Below are positions 12,609-26,581 of a stretch of 64,000 nucleotides of DNA, piece after piece; position 1 is the stretch's first letter, and each line of letters opens with the position of its first letter. The notes beneath the pieces are model-generated. The model had not been told where the DNA came from and ran no database searches. It saw only the letters and a program-made list of their open reading frames with translations. The translations under genes and the position numbers were made by a program. The DNA comes from Iris pallida (taxonomy: Eukaryota; Streptophyta; Magnoliopsida; Asparagales; Iridaceae): positions 601,675 to 665,674 of the forward strand of contig JANAVB010016200.1 in NCBI GenBank assembly GCA_029216955.1, given 5' to 3'.

Positions 12609-13190
12609 GACTATTAGCGACGCCATAGGACGTCGCTAAACGAAAAAAATGTCGCTAATTTCATTTAGCGACGAAATCTCCATGTCGCGTATTACCTGGT
12701 CGCTAACACAAAAAATGTCGTTGTTCATCGCCATGGCGACGTTCATTTGTGACACAAAAACGTCGCTAGCTTTTTAGCGGATAGCGACGTTTGCCGACGA
12801 GGCATTTCTAATTAGCGACGTATATATTCGTTGCTAATTATTGCCGGTAGTTCAGCGATTAGCGACGTAATCTGCAACGTTTAGTGATGTACCATCTGAC
12901 AATTTGGATTTGCCACGTCACAATATTAGTGACGTCTGGCGACCATCAGCGATGCCTCCGACACAAGCTAGCGACGTTCAGATACGTGAATAGCAACAAA
13001 ATTAGTGACATTTGTAGACTATTTTGCTGACATGTCGAGTTTGCCATGTCAGCAAGTTAGCGACGTCTAGCGACTTTCTGCGATGTTTGTTTTTCAGGTT
13101 AGCGACGTATCGATACACGTTAGCGACGTATTCTGTCATTGCTATTCGTCAGTAAATATCGCTAAGCGTCGCTAATTTTAAAAAAATTAA
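12609..13190. repeat. CACTA subterminal repeat array (TAGCGACG)
   Basis: More than a dozen copies of (t)tagcgacg(t) or its complement cgtcgcta occur in under 600 bp, in both orientations, with CpG-loss variants such as ttagtgatgt. Arrays of short motifs at the ends are where CACTA TnpA proteins bind. The array stops abruptly near 13170. Confidence 0.75.
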
Positions 13191-13588
13191 AAAAATTTAG
13201 ATTTTGTTTGCTTTTCCATCAAGAATCTATCCGCATTTTAAATGATAGTTTGCAAATAATAGACCCGGAGCAACCCTCCGTAGAATTCCCTGGGTTCGTC
13301 GACCCCTTCGGTGGAACACTCAACACTGTTAAACCAATATAGAGATAAATGATAAAAATATACTACCAATAATCAAATAAATAGAATCCAACGATCAGAA
13401 AGACATGAAATAGCCCGATGGAAACAAATCTACTACTAAACGGCTATAAAAAGAGTTTGTCCGATAATATATCAACAATGAGTCAACATAACACAAACTG
13501 TCACTAAATGTATAAAATAAATACATAAAGACCCAACAATGGGTTAGCAAACAACAACATAACACATAAAAATAAGTCCAATAAAGGA

Positions 13589-15535
13589 CTACACTTGATC
13601 AGGAGGAGGAGGCAGTCCCTGCATCTGGGGTAATATGAACCTATATTGCGCCGGTGTCAGCATCACCGGCAATGGCTCATCAATAGAAGGAGGAGAAGGC
13701 AGTGGAACTGATACAGTCGGTGTGGATGTCGACGTACGACCAGGAAGTGTCTGCTCTATGGCTAGCAGTCTAGAGTTGGTGGAATCCTTAACAGTCGCCA
13801 GCCTCGAAAGTTGATCGCCCACGGCCACCTGCGACCCCTACATCGCCTGAACGACAAGATCCATCCTTGTACTACCTGAACAGTATGATCGTCCTCTCGT
13901 TCGTCTTCCTAATGTGTGCTCGAGCATATCAAATCATACGGTGAGCGCAGCATTGTCCGTCTGTAGCTAAGACTAGGGCTGCTCTATAATCCTCTACAAC
14001 AGCTCGTCACGTAGTTCAGTAAGCCGGTGATGGAGTTCCTCCACTCGGGTTGACACCTGTGAGGACTGTGGGGAATGCACACTGGCAGAAGGGGCCCTAG
14101 ATAACTGTGTCGCTACAAACGAGTCGTAGGATCCTGTACCGTAGTACGCAGCCCTCTGAAGACCACTAATGGCGGTCATCCAAAGCTCGTCCAACACCCG
14201 AGCCGGAGGGGGCTACGAGAAAGTACCAGCCTCTCCCTCCGCAGTTGCACTCTCACACTCTAGCCTAAGATAATCATCCTAGAAAAGTACACATCTCGAT
14301 AAGCATAATATTTACTACCAACGTAGTTGTTTCCCATCTATGGATATATATTACATATTTCTTAAGTTATACTAAATTTAGTGAAACATAAAGTAATACT
14401 TACATAGCTCTAAGTGGCCCAATCATCGATAAGCTTTCCATTCTTTCGATGGATGGCCAGAAAGACGGTCACCATGTTAGGGTTCTCACCCCTTATTATT
14501 TGTTATAATAATATGTTTTTTATTGAAATTGAATATTTTATTCCTACTTTTATTAAAATAATATATTACAGTAAAATATATACCAAGCGACAGAAATATT
14601 CTGTCATAGGATTCGAGCCACATACCACTTTCCTGCTCTCGTCCTAGCCGCCTTCGCCTTCTCCGACCGTTACTTGTACCTAGGATCATCGAATCTAGCC
14701 CTCATCACTGTCCATTGCTCGGGTGTGATCCAACTTTGGATCGGTCTTCCGTAGCGCTCTCGAGACTTCTAGTCGTCGATCGTATCCCGGAATAATTTGG
14801 CAGCAACGACAGGAAATTGCTTCTTGATCATCTCAGCCCGGTGTGGTGGATAAAAAATATTTTTTCTATAAGAATTAAATTAGTTAGTTATATAATATGC
14901 ATAAAAGACGATTTATACTAAAATAAATATACTTTAGTTACTTTGAAGTGGACAAACCAGAATGCCTTCCACTCGTCCAAGGCATCCAAGTAGTTGATCC
15001 AAGGGCTACCGTAGTTGGATCTCAGAAATAGTTCCAGTACCCTCTGAACTGACGGGAGTCGATATCTACACAACGACAATTATATTCTTGAATATATAGA
15101 TATATGTATAAATTAATGTTAACTAACTAACTTACTTTGTAGGCCTGTCGGACAAAATTTCCATCCTCGTCTCGTCCGGAGGGGCGCATGGGAGATCTCT
15201 TGGATCATATGGAGACTGAGTAGGTATGACCTCTTCCACCCGCTCCTCTGTCTCCATAGTGCCGTCAGCATTCGCAACGGTGGACGGGGCAGTCTCAGGC
15301 TTGGAACTGTCCGTCCCAGGAGTACGACAACGTACCGTCGATGCAGTCGGAGATGTGACTTGTCGGTACACTGGAGTACTACGAGACAAGGGCCCGAGAC
15401 CATCATCCGATAACAATGTAGCACTCTATCCACTGGTGGAATCTCTACCGGCACGGGATGCTCCTCTACTGGTGGACCGACAAAGGATGCTCCGAGATAC
15501 GATCCTCTTCGTCCTGTCATACCTGATAAAAAAAT
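13589..15535 (-). pseudogene. CACTA TnpA-like (Ptta/En/Spm transposase_24-type) remnant
   Basis: The minus-strand pieces read in order. 15535-15132 has a Pro/Ser-rich N-terminal part. 14950-14700 translates with LDALDEWKAFWFVHFK and, further on, SWITPEQW-like text typical of the Ptta/En/Spm plant transposase family. 14197-13994 is a segment with heptad-like Leu and ends TELRDELL. 13828-13589 is a C-terminal piece ending in QGLPPPPDQV. Introns or frame breaks separate them. In intact CACTA elements this protein binds subterminal repeats and assists the TNP2 transposase. Exact exons cannot be set here. Confidence 0.6.
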
Positions 15536-15867
15536 AGATATATACAAAAAATTTAGTACATATTCTAAATCAAATCGGCATGCATTTAACATATCACAGT
15601 TTATAAAAAATAGACCCGGAACAACCTTCCGTTTAATTTCTAAATAATAACCAAGTCTAGATAATAGCATCCAGAAATATCAAAATCTAGATAATAAGTA
15701 AGTCTAGATAATAACAATAAAGTAATCCAGAAACATCCAATTCTAGATAATGACCAAGTCTAGAAAATAATAAGAAACATCCAGAGTTGTACAAAATATC
15801 CAAGTCTAATCCAGAAATAAGTCTACCGGAGACAAATCTAGTTAAAATTTATATCATACATATAACT

Positions 15868-16203
15868 CTACCCTCTATGCTGGGGCAGATAGGACTCTCT
15901 CAGCCATCGTGCATAAGAAGGCTCGACGCCCTCAAGATCATCTATAGGAGCTGGATGACTGGAACTCCAGGTGCCACTGCCTTCTGGTGCCACTTTCTCC
16001 TTCACATCGATCTCGGCTTTAGGAATCACTTCCTCCTTAATAGTCGAAGGTAGCACTTCTTTCTTAACCTTGATATCTACTTTAGGTATCACCTCCTCAG
16101 CAGCAGGAGACAACACTTCCTCCTCAGCAGCAGGAGGTACCACTTCAAAATCAGCATCCATCTGTGCCTCTCTCAAGCAACGTGCTCGGGTCATGGGTGC
16201 CAT
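15868..16203 (-). pseudogene. Acidic/Lys-rich ORF in CACTA element
   Basis: This 111-codon minus-strand frame starts at an ATG (16203). Its middle repeats VIPKV/AEI-V-KE-V-type units, alternating Glu and Lys; it is preceded by ~130 bp of AT-rich DNA. It sits between the TNP2 C-terminal region and the TnpA-like region and could be the first exon of the TnpA-like gene. No domain is recognised. Confidence 0.35.
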
Positions 16204-16333
16204 CTGGTAAGATTGATGGAAACATAGAGATTAATTAGGGGTTAAACAAAATGATAGTACATTTCGCAAGTCTAAATAGTTGTTGCATGGAGATTAATGA
16301 GTGGTTAAACATATTTTACATTTTATTTTCTTT

Positions 16334-19300
16334 TCAATCATCTTCTGAAAATTTATCTTCTTCGTTCTCCGCATCCTCATCTTCCTCTTTCTCCTCATCT
16401 TCGCTTTCATCTACTTCGTTTTCCTCTTCGAATACTTCTATCTCTTCTACACGATTAGACGTGTAATGTGAAACTTCCATTTTGTCCACGTCAACTATAT
16501 TTATTACAAGAGGTAGCTCGTCCTCCTGATAAGCTATTTTGTCAACATTATTGGTATTTCTGGCTTTAGTCTTGCATACTGCCCACCAGTCCAACCTAGT
16601 TATTCCCCATCTAGGATAAGTAGTGAAGTAAACGAGTTGAGCCTGACTTGCTAGGACAAATAGTTCGTATCCTTGATATCGACGCCGGTAGTTAATATCC
16701 CCAAGACCATGCTTGTCAATTTTCCAACCTTGATCTTGGATCGGATCGAACCAATCATACTTGTAATATGATCTTAGCCGGCTCTATGTCGTGGTTATAT
16801 GTCAACTCCACAATCTCCCGTAAGATGCCATAAAAATCATTGCCTGGATCGACATCTTTGTAGTTTGTAGATCTGATACACAAACAACTATTTTTTGTCG
16901 AATCAAGATCCGAAAAGTTCTCTCTGATCGAAGCATTTATTGACTTGAATCTAAACCCATTCACACAATAGCTTGGCCAGATTTTGACGGAATAAATTAG
17001 CCCATTGGCTAGAGTTCTAATAGATTCATTCTCTAGTGTTGTGTCTGGACGATCGACCTAAATACCACAAGATAAGAAATTAAATTCAACATTTCGTTAA
17101 TTACTATGTAAAGTGCATATACAAAAAATAATTATCGAGCTCCTTACATATGCACTCAACTATGAAGGATGTCTCATTTTCTATTCTAGTTCTTCATATG
17201 TTATGTACTGTCTACTCGACCTCACCTCATCATTAAATGTGCTAAAAACAACAACACATCGACCAATTAGTATAATAATAATATTGGATACTATTACATG
17301 CATAGATGATGTAAACGTGGACATATTAGTTACTTAACCATCGAGCTTCTCCACTTCATCCTCATCAAAGTTGAGTAATATATATATATAACTGAGTAGC
17401 CCTTAGTTCATCGTAATTCATATATCTTTTCTTCATTTTATCTGAAGGCTTTTCTAAAGCATTGGAGACTTTCAGTATTGCATTATTAGATTCAAGATAT
17501 CAATCATCATTTTTCGGAGCTCTTGTTCTATTAGTAGCAACATGTGGCTTGAAATACATCAAACAAAAGGTTGTAATCTCCTCGAGAACGTATGCTTCAC
17601 AAATAAAACCCTCGACCTGAGCCTTGTTTTCACCTTTCTCTTTAGGTGGTTCAAATACAGTTCAAATGGGTATATCCACCAATAACCGACGGGCCCACCA
17701 ACATGTACCTCGTAGGAAAGATGAATTGGCAAATGCTCTATAGAGTCGAAGAACCCAGGAGGGAACACCCTTTCAAGATTGCACACTGTTACTGTAATGT
17801 CCTTCTCTTTCTTTTCTAGATGATCGACAAGCAACTTAGAAGAACAATGATCTCTTAAGAACATGCTCAGCTCTGTCAACGAATCCCAAATGACTGGCGG
17901 TAATAATTCTCGAAATATGATCAGAATTAATCTCTCCATAAATACGTGACAGTCGTGGCTCTCCATACCCATCAGTTTGTTCTCCTTTGGGTTGACGCTT
18001 CTTCTTAAATTCGATACATACCCGTCATAAAATTTTAGGCCCTGAATCCACCTACAAAGTCTCCCCTTATCCTTCCTGTCCAGTGAAAAAATTGCCTTAG
18101 GCTGCTTATATTTTCCATTGCCTACCTTTATCAAATGTAACGCAGGACGTCTGTATATATCTTTCAAGTCCAACTTGGCCATGGAATTGTCTCTCATTTT
18201 TTCTTTACGTCTATCACAGTATTAATTATGTTGTCAAACATATTCTTCTCGATATACATGACATCAAGGTTATGTCTGATCAGATTGGTGCTCCAATATG
18301 ATAGGTCCCAGAATATACTCATTTTTGTCCAATTATGAGTGCGACCAAGTTCATCACACTTGTATCCCTTTGTAGGCTCTTTGATAGCACTTGAAAAATC
18401 TTTGATCTCCTTCTATATCATGTCTCTGGTCCACCTTGGCAGTGGATTGGCCTTTTCCACAATGCCGGTACGAAAAGCAATCGTGTTCCTCCGAAACAGA
18501 TAATCCTTCGACATGAACTGTCGATGACAATCGAAGAAGCATGGTTTTTCTTCGTGTTTCAAACGAAAATCCTTCGTGTGGTCCATGCAATACGGACATG
18601 AAAGATGACCATGAGTGCTCCATCCTAATAAAATTATAGGCCAAAAAGTTGTTGATGGTCCATATCAGTGCGGCCCTCATCTGAAAGTTCTACTTTCTGA
18701 AATATCATACATGTTGGCACCTACTTCCTGCAGCTGATTCAAATCATCTATCAATGGCTATAAGTATACATCGATATTCCTCTTCAGATTGTTCGGACCC
18801 GGAATGATAACGGTTAAGAACATGTAAGGCACCTTCATACACATCCACGGCGGTAGGTTGTATGGAGTGACAATCTCTGGCCAATACAAATATTGGGAAC
18901 CCGAATGTGCGAACGGGGTCAAATTATCAGAGGATAGCCCCAATCTTATATTACATGAATCAGAAGCAAAATTTGGATACTCTCGATCAAAGTGCTTCCA
19001 TGCTTCTCCATTGGATGGATGATCCAAAACTCCGTCGACCTGTTCCAGCCTGTGCCAACTCATGTTCTCGACAGTCTCCTTCACCATGAACAACCTCTAT
19101 AACCGTGGCATCAAAGGCAAATAGTGCATCGAATCGGTCGACTTTCTTGCACCGGGAGTCCTACTTGAACTTGTTGTCTTGTAGCGATCAGCACCACAAA
19201 ATTTGCACATGTCTTCATCCATGTCGTCCTTGTAGTACCATATGCATCCGTTGTGACATGCATCAATTTTATCATATCCCATCCAGAGCGATCTCACCAT

Positions 19301-20044
19301 TCTCTTAGCTCGGTAGAAGTCTCTAGGTAACTTTGCACCGGCTAGCAAGATCTCTATAATCAATTCGATGATATGGTTGTAGCATTCTTGAGACATATTG
19401 AAATCGAACTTGATGCTCAGCACTCTTGTAACCACCTCCAACGGTGAATGATCCTCACAACCAGAATACAAAGGAGTCCTTGCATTCTCTAGCAACTCCA
19501 TGAACTTCGTAGCATCGGCATTCGGTGCCTCCTCAGTGCATCATGATTGTCCGGATCGAAACTAGTCTCGCCGCTCCTGATATAGCGAGTTTTTCTCTCT
19601 ATTGGGCATCATCTTGGCTTGATGCGCTGAGCTTGCTCTCTACCGTCCTGCAGTGTCGAAAACCATGTTCACCCACTCTTCGTCATAATCAGCGTTGTCA
19701 TGGACATCCATATACGGCTCTAAGTTGGGCTCCGGCTCCGATGCTAAAGGCACAAGTTTTTCGTGTGAGATCTATTGATGGTAATTCGGTATAAAACCTT
19801 TAGAGTACAAATGATATGTCATGTCCACTTCTGGATGATATTTCAAGTTGTGACATCTCACACATGGACACTTAATTTTGGTACGGCCCATGTACTGAGA
19901 AAACGCCTTGGCGAACTGCAGGAACTGCTCTATCCCCTGTATAAATTCATCCAGCACACCGCACTTGTCATCAGAATAACGATTATACATCCACGAATGA
20001 CGCCGCAGATAGTAATTCATATCCATTTGAAAATAATTCTTCAA
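16334..20044 (-). pseudogene. CACTA TNP2-like transposase (decayed, multi-piece)
   Basis: Ordered minus-strand blocks match the TNP2 layout. 20044-19772 is the transposase-associated N-terminal domain (CPCVRCHN with following HLYSKGF). 19501-19097 contains GYDKIDACHNGC and a C-x2-C pair. 19093-18758 has LPPWMCMK and IPGPNNLKRNIDVYL. 18680-18354 has MRAALIWTINNF. 18197-17559 is the DUF4218-like part with SHDCHVFMERL and EHLPIHLSYEVHVGGPVGYWW. 16964-16755 and 16660-16334 match DUF4216-like text (DFYGILREIVEL; WWAVCKTKARN) with an acidic tail. TNP2 cuts at the element ends in the nucleus. The pieces are separated by several frame changes that are not all introns, so the copy is non-functional. 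Confidence 0.85.
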
Positions 20045-20106
20045 TGATATATATACATTATTCGAGTATATTATCCAAATGGATGCATAGATCCATGAGT
20101 ATTAAA

Positions 20107-20935
20107 TGAGTGTCATCACGTGTTCAATGTCAGCCATTCTTTTCAAAAAAAATTTACTTCTACAAGTTGAGGGTATTAGAGTTATATAAGATTTCAGAAA
20201 AAATACTAGAAAAGGCCAAATATTATAATTTTTTTGTTTCTAGGATTTTTGTTTCTTTATTTTTTTATTTTTTTTACTCATTTCGTGCTTTATCTTTTCT
20301 CATGTTTTTTAGAAATCTGTAGAACTCTAACAGTCTCAAAAGGCTTATAGATGTAAATTGACTTGTCAGAGAAGGGCTGACACGAACACTTGACTTCGAG
20401 CTAACATGGACACTTACCTATGTATCTAAGATACCTAGCTAGCATTTAACTACATATCACCTTAACTCTAGGTAGGTACACAATATCACATTGATACTCT
20501 CTTGTATCTTGATACTAGAATACAATTTCAAATACCCATGACATTAACTATACACACTAACAATACACACGTTCATCTTATATACTAGTAGGATACTCAC
20601 TCTATATACTCTAGATACTACGATATACACCTATGTGTTGTCACATGTTCTTTGTGAGCCATTCCCTAAAAAAAAATTTACTTATGCAAGCCTTTTGAGG
20701 CTATCAGCGTTATACTAGATTTTCAAAAAAATCTATGAAAGACTAAGTTGTTCGAATTTTTGGTATAATTCTGATAGCCCCAAAAGACTTGCATAAGTAA
20801 ATTTAATTTCCAGAGAAGGGCTCACATGGACACTTGATTTAAGGCTAACACGGACACTTAACATAAGAGGGAATGATATCTCTGTCGTCATGTGTTCCTT
20901 GTGAGCCGACAAGGAAAACTTGACCTCGGAGTGTC
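20107..20935. repeat. Two related foldback (inverted-repeat) units
   Basis: The segment 20107-20182 is inverted at 20325-20400. A related segment, 20636-20715, is inverted at 20768-20845, with arms matching over ~70 bases. A third partial copy lies at 20885-20935. Each arm includes gtgttc-tgtgagcc and aatttactt-t-caag-cttttgagg. These could be CACTA right-end subterminal repeats or small foldback elements. Confidence 0.7.
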
Positions 20936-22285
20936 CAAGCTAGCACTTACCATAAAATATTGGGCAATACCTAGCTAGCATTTACCTACATAGCTAGTAT
21001 CTTGATACGTCTATACACGGCGACATGAACACAACAAATGTTTTGGCGTGTCCTATAGTATCTTAGGACACTCTCTACTTACCTTACTCACTCATTCCCA
21101 TGTATCCTAACTAAAACTCAAACTTGCTCTCAAGACACATAGGCCAATAGCTTTTAGCTATAGAACAGTGATCAATAGGCACACAACAATAATGCCTCAA
21201 ATGAGCAGTTCACTGTCAATGACACTGAACCACATGCCTAGGTCGATTCCTGCAGCTAAGGGGGGGTTATTCCCTCTCACTAACACTCTAACTTATATGA
21301 CACTAACCACTGGCACTAATACATTTATACTACCAGTTCTTCCTACACATTTACTGATATAAGCACTAACTCGCCTAAACCTTCACTTAACCAATCACTA
21401 GGACTAACATTTACCTATGCTAATGGCCAAATGGCCAACCCCCATCTGCTGCCTACAGTAGGTCAACCTGCTCGACTGAAGGCAGTGGCCAAGTGACCTG
21501 GCCATACTTGCTGGCCAAGCCCGAGCTCACACTGCATCCCTACTGTAGCCAAGTGGCCTACCAAAGCCAGGACGGAAACTCACACCAGGTTCTTCACTCC
21601 ATTTTCCTGAACTGTGATACTGAATTCAAATATAGTTGGGCTATGGCCAAAGGCTTGCACACAAGCTCACTTGAGGTTCAGCTTAAATTTTGGCTAGTAC
21701 TATATAGCTTGCTATTTTCACTTGTGTTTTTGTTCTTGTACTAAAGCTTCTTACAAGAGAAACTTTATTCGACAAAGAAATTGATGCTCAACGAATCATT
21801 GTATATTTTTCAATTTTGGTTAGGATTTGGCTCATATATGAATGTCATTATAAACAATATTGGTTAATTCAACTGTTTAAATAGTTCTGATTTCAGACAA
21901 ATTAACATTCTTGGATATAAAAAATATTAGCTTTTACAAACTATGAAAAATTACTTACAGTTCTTTTATTTGTATCCCCTTTCATGCTTACGAAAGATCT
22001 ACATAAAACTACAACTTCCACAGAACTGTGTGTTACAAATATTTGATAAATATTTTCTTTCCTCAACCTACACAAGATGTCAGTATCGTGTCAGTGACCA
22101 TGTTAGTGTCTATGTATGTGAGTCATATCGTGTCAGCAAGAGGAGTGTGTCAGTGTTGTGCCAGCAAGAGGGAGTTAGGGTTAGGGTTACCTGAGCCTGC
22201 GACGAAGGAGACGAGAGGTGCGAGGGGGAAGGGGGGTCGTAGGGGGTAGGGGGCCACCGAAGTCGAGAGCGGCGCCGGAGACAGT
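20936..22285. other. Unassigned DNA between CACTA and gypsy LTR
   Basis: I see no convincing gene. Short frames (for example 21493-21744, plus) lack known features. 21420-21560 repeats 'tggccaa' words. 22175-22190 has two ttaggg units, too few to be telomeric. 22200-22280 is a G-rich stretch on the plus strand next to the LTR edge. Confidence 0.4.
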
Positions 22286-24968
22286 ATAACGCCCCAGTCC
22301 CAAAATACGTAGGACCAAGTACGTGAACATGCCAGCTGCACATGTATGAAGAATACTCCAATATGTGGAATCCTCATATATGTACATAAACTATAAATAA
22401 AATAATCACATGCCAGAATAATATAATCTAATCTCATCACAGCTCAATACAGAAGATAATAAGTCCAAATAATAAATAAGGGTATCAAAAGATAGCCGGG
22501 TGAACATGCTCACTCCAAACAGCTATAAAAATAGTCTCACAAGATCGGAGTCCAACCTCCGCAAAATAGAAAGAAAAGAGATGTAAAAAAAATGTCCACT
22601 AATGTCTCAAATAAAAAATAGACTAGAAATCAGTAGGAACTGCCTCATCATCGATGTAAGCTGAATCCAATGCCACTCCGTACTCCTGCGGGAAGTCGTC
22701 TAATCCTGGAGAGATAACCAGGTCCTCATAGGGACGTAACAAGATACAAGAAAATACTATATCATATAAACTGTGATAATATAATAGATAAGGAAGGATG
22801 CATGTAATCGGTTCCCTGACCAATCTACTGTGAATATGCAGTTTTGAAAAATAATCCTTCGACGCATGAACCCTGGCTGTAAATAGAATCGGCATAGATC
22901 ATGAAAAGGGCACCAGGGGCCTACGTCCATAACGTCCGAAGATCGTCAGAGGGCATCACGTGCAAGGGCTACGTCCATAACGCTCTGGAAGCGTCAAAGG
23001 GCACCTGGGGCCTGCGTCTCCGGGGGAGCGCACAGGTAATCAGGGAAGTGCAAAGAAGCCTATACGTTAGGTTTTGTTCTCCCCACCCAATGCCTAGTAT
23101 CATCATCTCCATGACTGATATGAACCTCTAGTAACCGCCAAGTCTTCAAACATACAATTCAATTGGCAGTTACTCCGATCCGTCGTATGCTCTATACGTA
23201 TCGGTGGCCAGCCGACTATGCGGGTACATGTCCTACATGTGACTCACATCACGTGGTAAAGCAAGTGTCGAGGCCATATGAGATATACCAATACCTCAAC
23301 ATGAATGGGTGGTCACTAGGCTAAGTCAATGTACAAGAATATAAATAAAGCGAGAAAACGACCGATAGAGTCACTTGCACCCAAGTGTGACTTGGATGCA
23401 CAGTTTTATAATATTAAAAAATAGGAAATGCTAAAAATAATAACTAAAAATAAGAATATAATAATCATAAAGTAAGGTGGCATGGTATCTTGCCTGATGG
23501 TGCAAAGTGGGAAGTCTAGGAAATCACAATGTCAGCCAAGAAACGTCACAATCTCCAAACAACTCCGGATGCTGAAACAAACATCAAAAACGTACTAGGT
23601 GTATAAGATATACCTAGAAAGCGCCTATCCAAAAGTCTAATTCTAGAACAGGGGCAAAATCATAATTTCGGGTCAAACGATATTCGCCATTGGACCCGCT
23701 TTGCACCGAAACGCATGCCAAAGTCTATGGTCTCTAGAGTCGTCAAACAACATATCTACAAATTTAGTTTAAGGAGAGAAACTCAATGGCATGTCCAGTT
23801 TTGGATTCCAATGAGCCGCGTACAAAATTGCCCATTTGAGTGGGCCGCGGCCCGTCAAAAAGGGGTTCCGGTCGACCTTCTCTGAATCGAACCAAACTTG
23901 GCACATGATCAGAATTTTGATTCGGACCTATTGGCACAAGTTTCGTCTCGATTTGATGACTGTACACAAAGTTAGGACAAAGTTTGCAAATTGGCGATAT
24001 GGGGGTATCTTGACGGATACGGACTGATTTCGTCGCACACACGTGACGAACTAGGTTCCGTCAGTTCCCACACGTCAGCAACGTCTATACGCACCTTTCG
24101 ATGCGTATAGCGTACGACCACGTCGCCCGGTTTGTCGGGGCGTACGTCGTATCGGACTGAATTCTAAAGTTTTAACGTTTTTAAAGCAGTTTTTATCACA
24201 AGTTCATCAATCCATAACTTTCTGTACAAATAATAAAAAATTAATCTACCAGATGGGTTTTCACCTCGTTTATGTTAACTAGGACTATTTAAATTTGATT
24301 CCAGGAATTCTTAATATCTGTGTCGAAATTACCCTTCCAAAACAGGATTTTGGTGTGTTTCTCGGTTTTGTTTTCGAAGGGATTTTCTCCTATTTATCAG
24401 AAACCTTTATGGGGATTCCTATGTATTAAAAAAAATTATTTACTAGGGTTTACAGATGGGTACGTTGTCTACGCACAGTAGTGGATAGATCGAAATTTCG
24501 TTGAACATAATCAAGGATATTGGTTTCGAAATATTGGTACCTGGGTTCTTCGAAAAACAGAGTGTTCTCTATTTCACTCTCAGTTTTGCATGGTCGTCCG
24601 GCAATCCAGTCATTGACGACGGCAAGCAGGCGGTCGATGTTAAGAGCGGGGGTGTGGGGGAGGTTCTGGAGTCGAAGTTTGGGTTGGGGATGAGATTCGA
24701 TAGAGGATTTTCCATGAACTCTATTTTTCGAATGGTTATATAGGGCGTTTAAATTCCTACTTTGAATCTGATTCGAAACCGCATGATGCAAGGATTTGAT
24801 CGGGGTTTAGGTTGATTAGGTGGAGGAGAATCTAGATAAGATTGTGCAAAAATCTTGAATCAATTTGGTGTAGATAAGAAAAGGATTTGAAATTTGAACT
24901 TCTTTCGAAGTTCCCTGCTCGTTTGATCGCGTGGGTGTGTGTACTGTTCACATGAACAGTACTCAACT

Positions 24969-25503
<535 letters not shown>

Positions 25504-25511
25504 TATATATA

Positions 25512-25581
<70 letters not shown>

Positions 25582-25598
25582 CTCTCGCTATATATATA

Positions 25599-26029
25599 CT
25601 AGTCATAACCCGTGCCCATAGGGCATGGTTCATTTAAGGTATTCCCCCTCAAAATCTTGGACCCCCAATTTTAAACGAACAATAATAATTTTGAGGCCCC
25701 CATCAAAATATTAAATCCCAACCACTGCTGGATGTGAATTTTATTTGGATTTCCCATAAAATCCCACTCTCAATAATGCTCATCCACAACCATTATGAGG
25801 CCCCCATCAAAATATTAAATTCCAACCATCAAAATATTAAATCCCCATCTTTGGATTCCCCATAAAACCCCACTCCCAATAATGCTCTTCCCCATAAAAC
25901 CCCACTCCCAATAATGCTCTTCCCCATAAAACCCTACAACCGTTGATTCACCAAGATTAAATCCCAACCACTCTTTATCTTGGCACAGTCAGCCCTAGGA
26001 TTCAAAAACCTTTGTGTTTTGTATAAGAG

Positions 26030-26030
<1 letters not shown>
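25599..26030 (-). mobile_element. Helitron-like non-autonomous element, copy 2
   Basis: This has the same termini and hairpin as the copy at 25070-25503: TC start at 26030, CTAG end at 25599, flanked by A and T of a TA run. Internally it differs by rearranged short repeats of 'ccccataaaaccccactc' units, which expand and contract between copies. It is 432 bp with no ORF. Confidence 0.8.
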
Positions 26031-26060
<30 letters not shown>

Positions 26061-26063
26061 GGT

Positions 26064-26134
<71 letters not shown>

Positions 26135-26581
26135 TATATATATACATATAGGTATATATGTCCAAATAATTTCAATAATTCCTGAAAAAATCCAAAATAT
26201 TTTTCTAAAGTATTCAACTAAATATCCTTATATGGATTACCTATTTTATTTATATATGTATGTAACAATTGCTTGTTACCCATAATATGTAAAATGCCCA
26301 TACTTGGTTAAAAGCCATTTAATTAATAACAAGATGTTAAAATTTTATATATATATATATATAAAGGAAAGAAAATTTAGGAAGGGGGTTTACATCCTAC
26401 CCAACTTAAAGAAATTTTGTCCTCGAAATTAAACTAAGGTGGGGGTCGAATGTATTGCAAGCAAAGAACTATTAAGGAATTAACATGGGCAAGGCATACC
26501 TTGGTTGTCAAACAAATGCGGGTAACGATCTCGGATGTCGTCCTCGCGCTCCCAAGTAGACTCCCCTGGCGAGTGATACTT

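Larger units (their letters stand above)
12609..21100 (-). mobile_element. CACTA (En/Spm-type) transposon, right end not resolved
   Basis: A dense TAGCGACG-type subterminal array at the left edge is followed by minus-strand TnpA-like (13.6-15.5 kb) and TNP2-like (16.3-20.0 kb) remnants in the order usual for CACTA elements. The left terminus may be gactattagcgacg at 12609, one base off a CACTA start, and it abuts the broken integrase. I cannot find the matching right terminus. The foldback repeats at 20107-20930 may be the right subterminal region, or another element. All ORFs contain frame breaks, so this copy is dead. Confidence 0.75.

Noticed and set aside
22174..22190. Telomere-like ttaggg repeats
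   Set aside because: Only two full units, with no array.
25980..26285. ORFs with long Ile-Tyr runs (also 39819-40094, 61916-62155)
   Set aside because: Translation of TA microsatellites.
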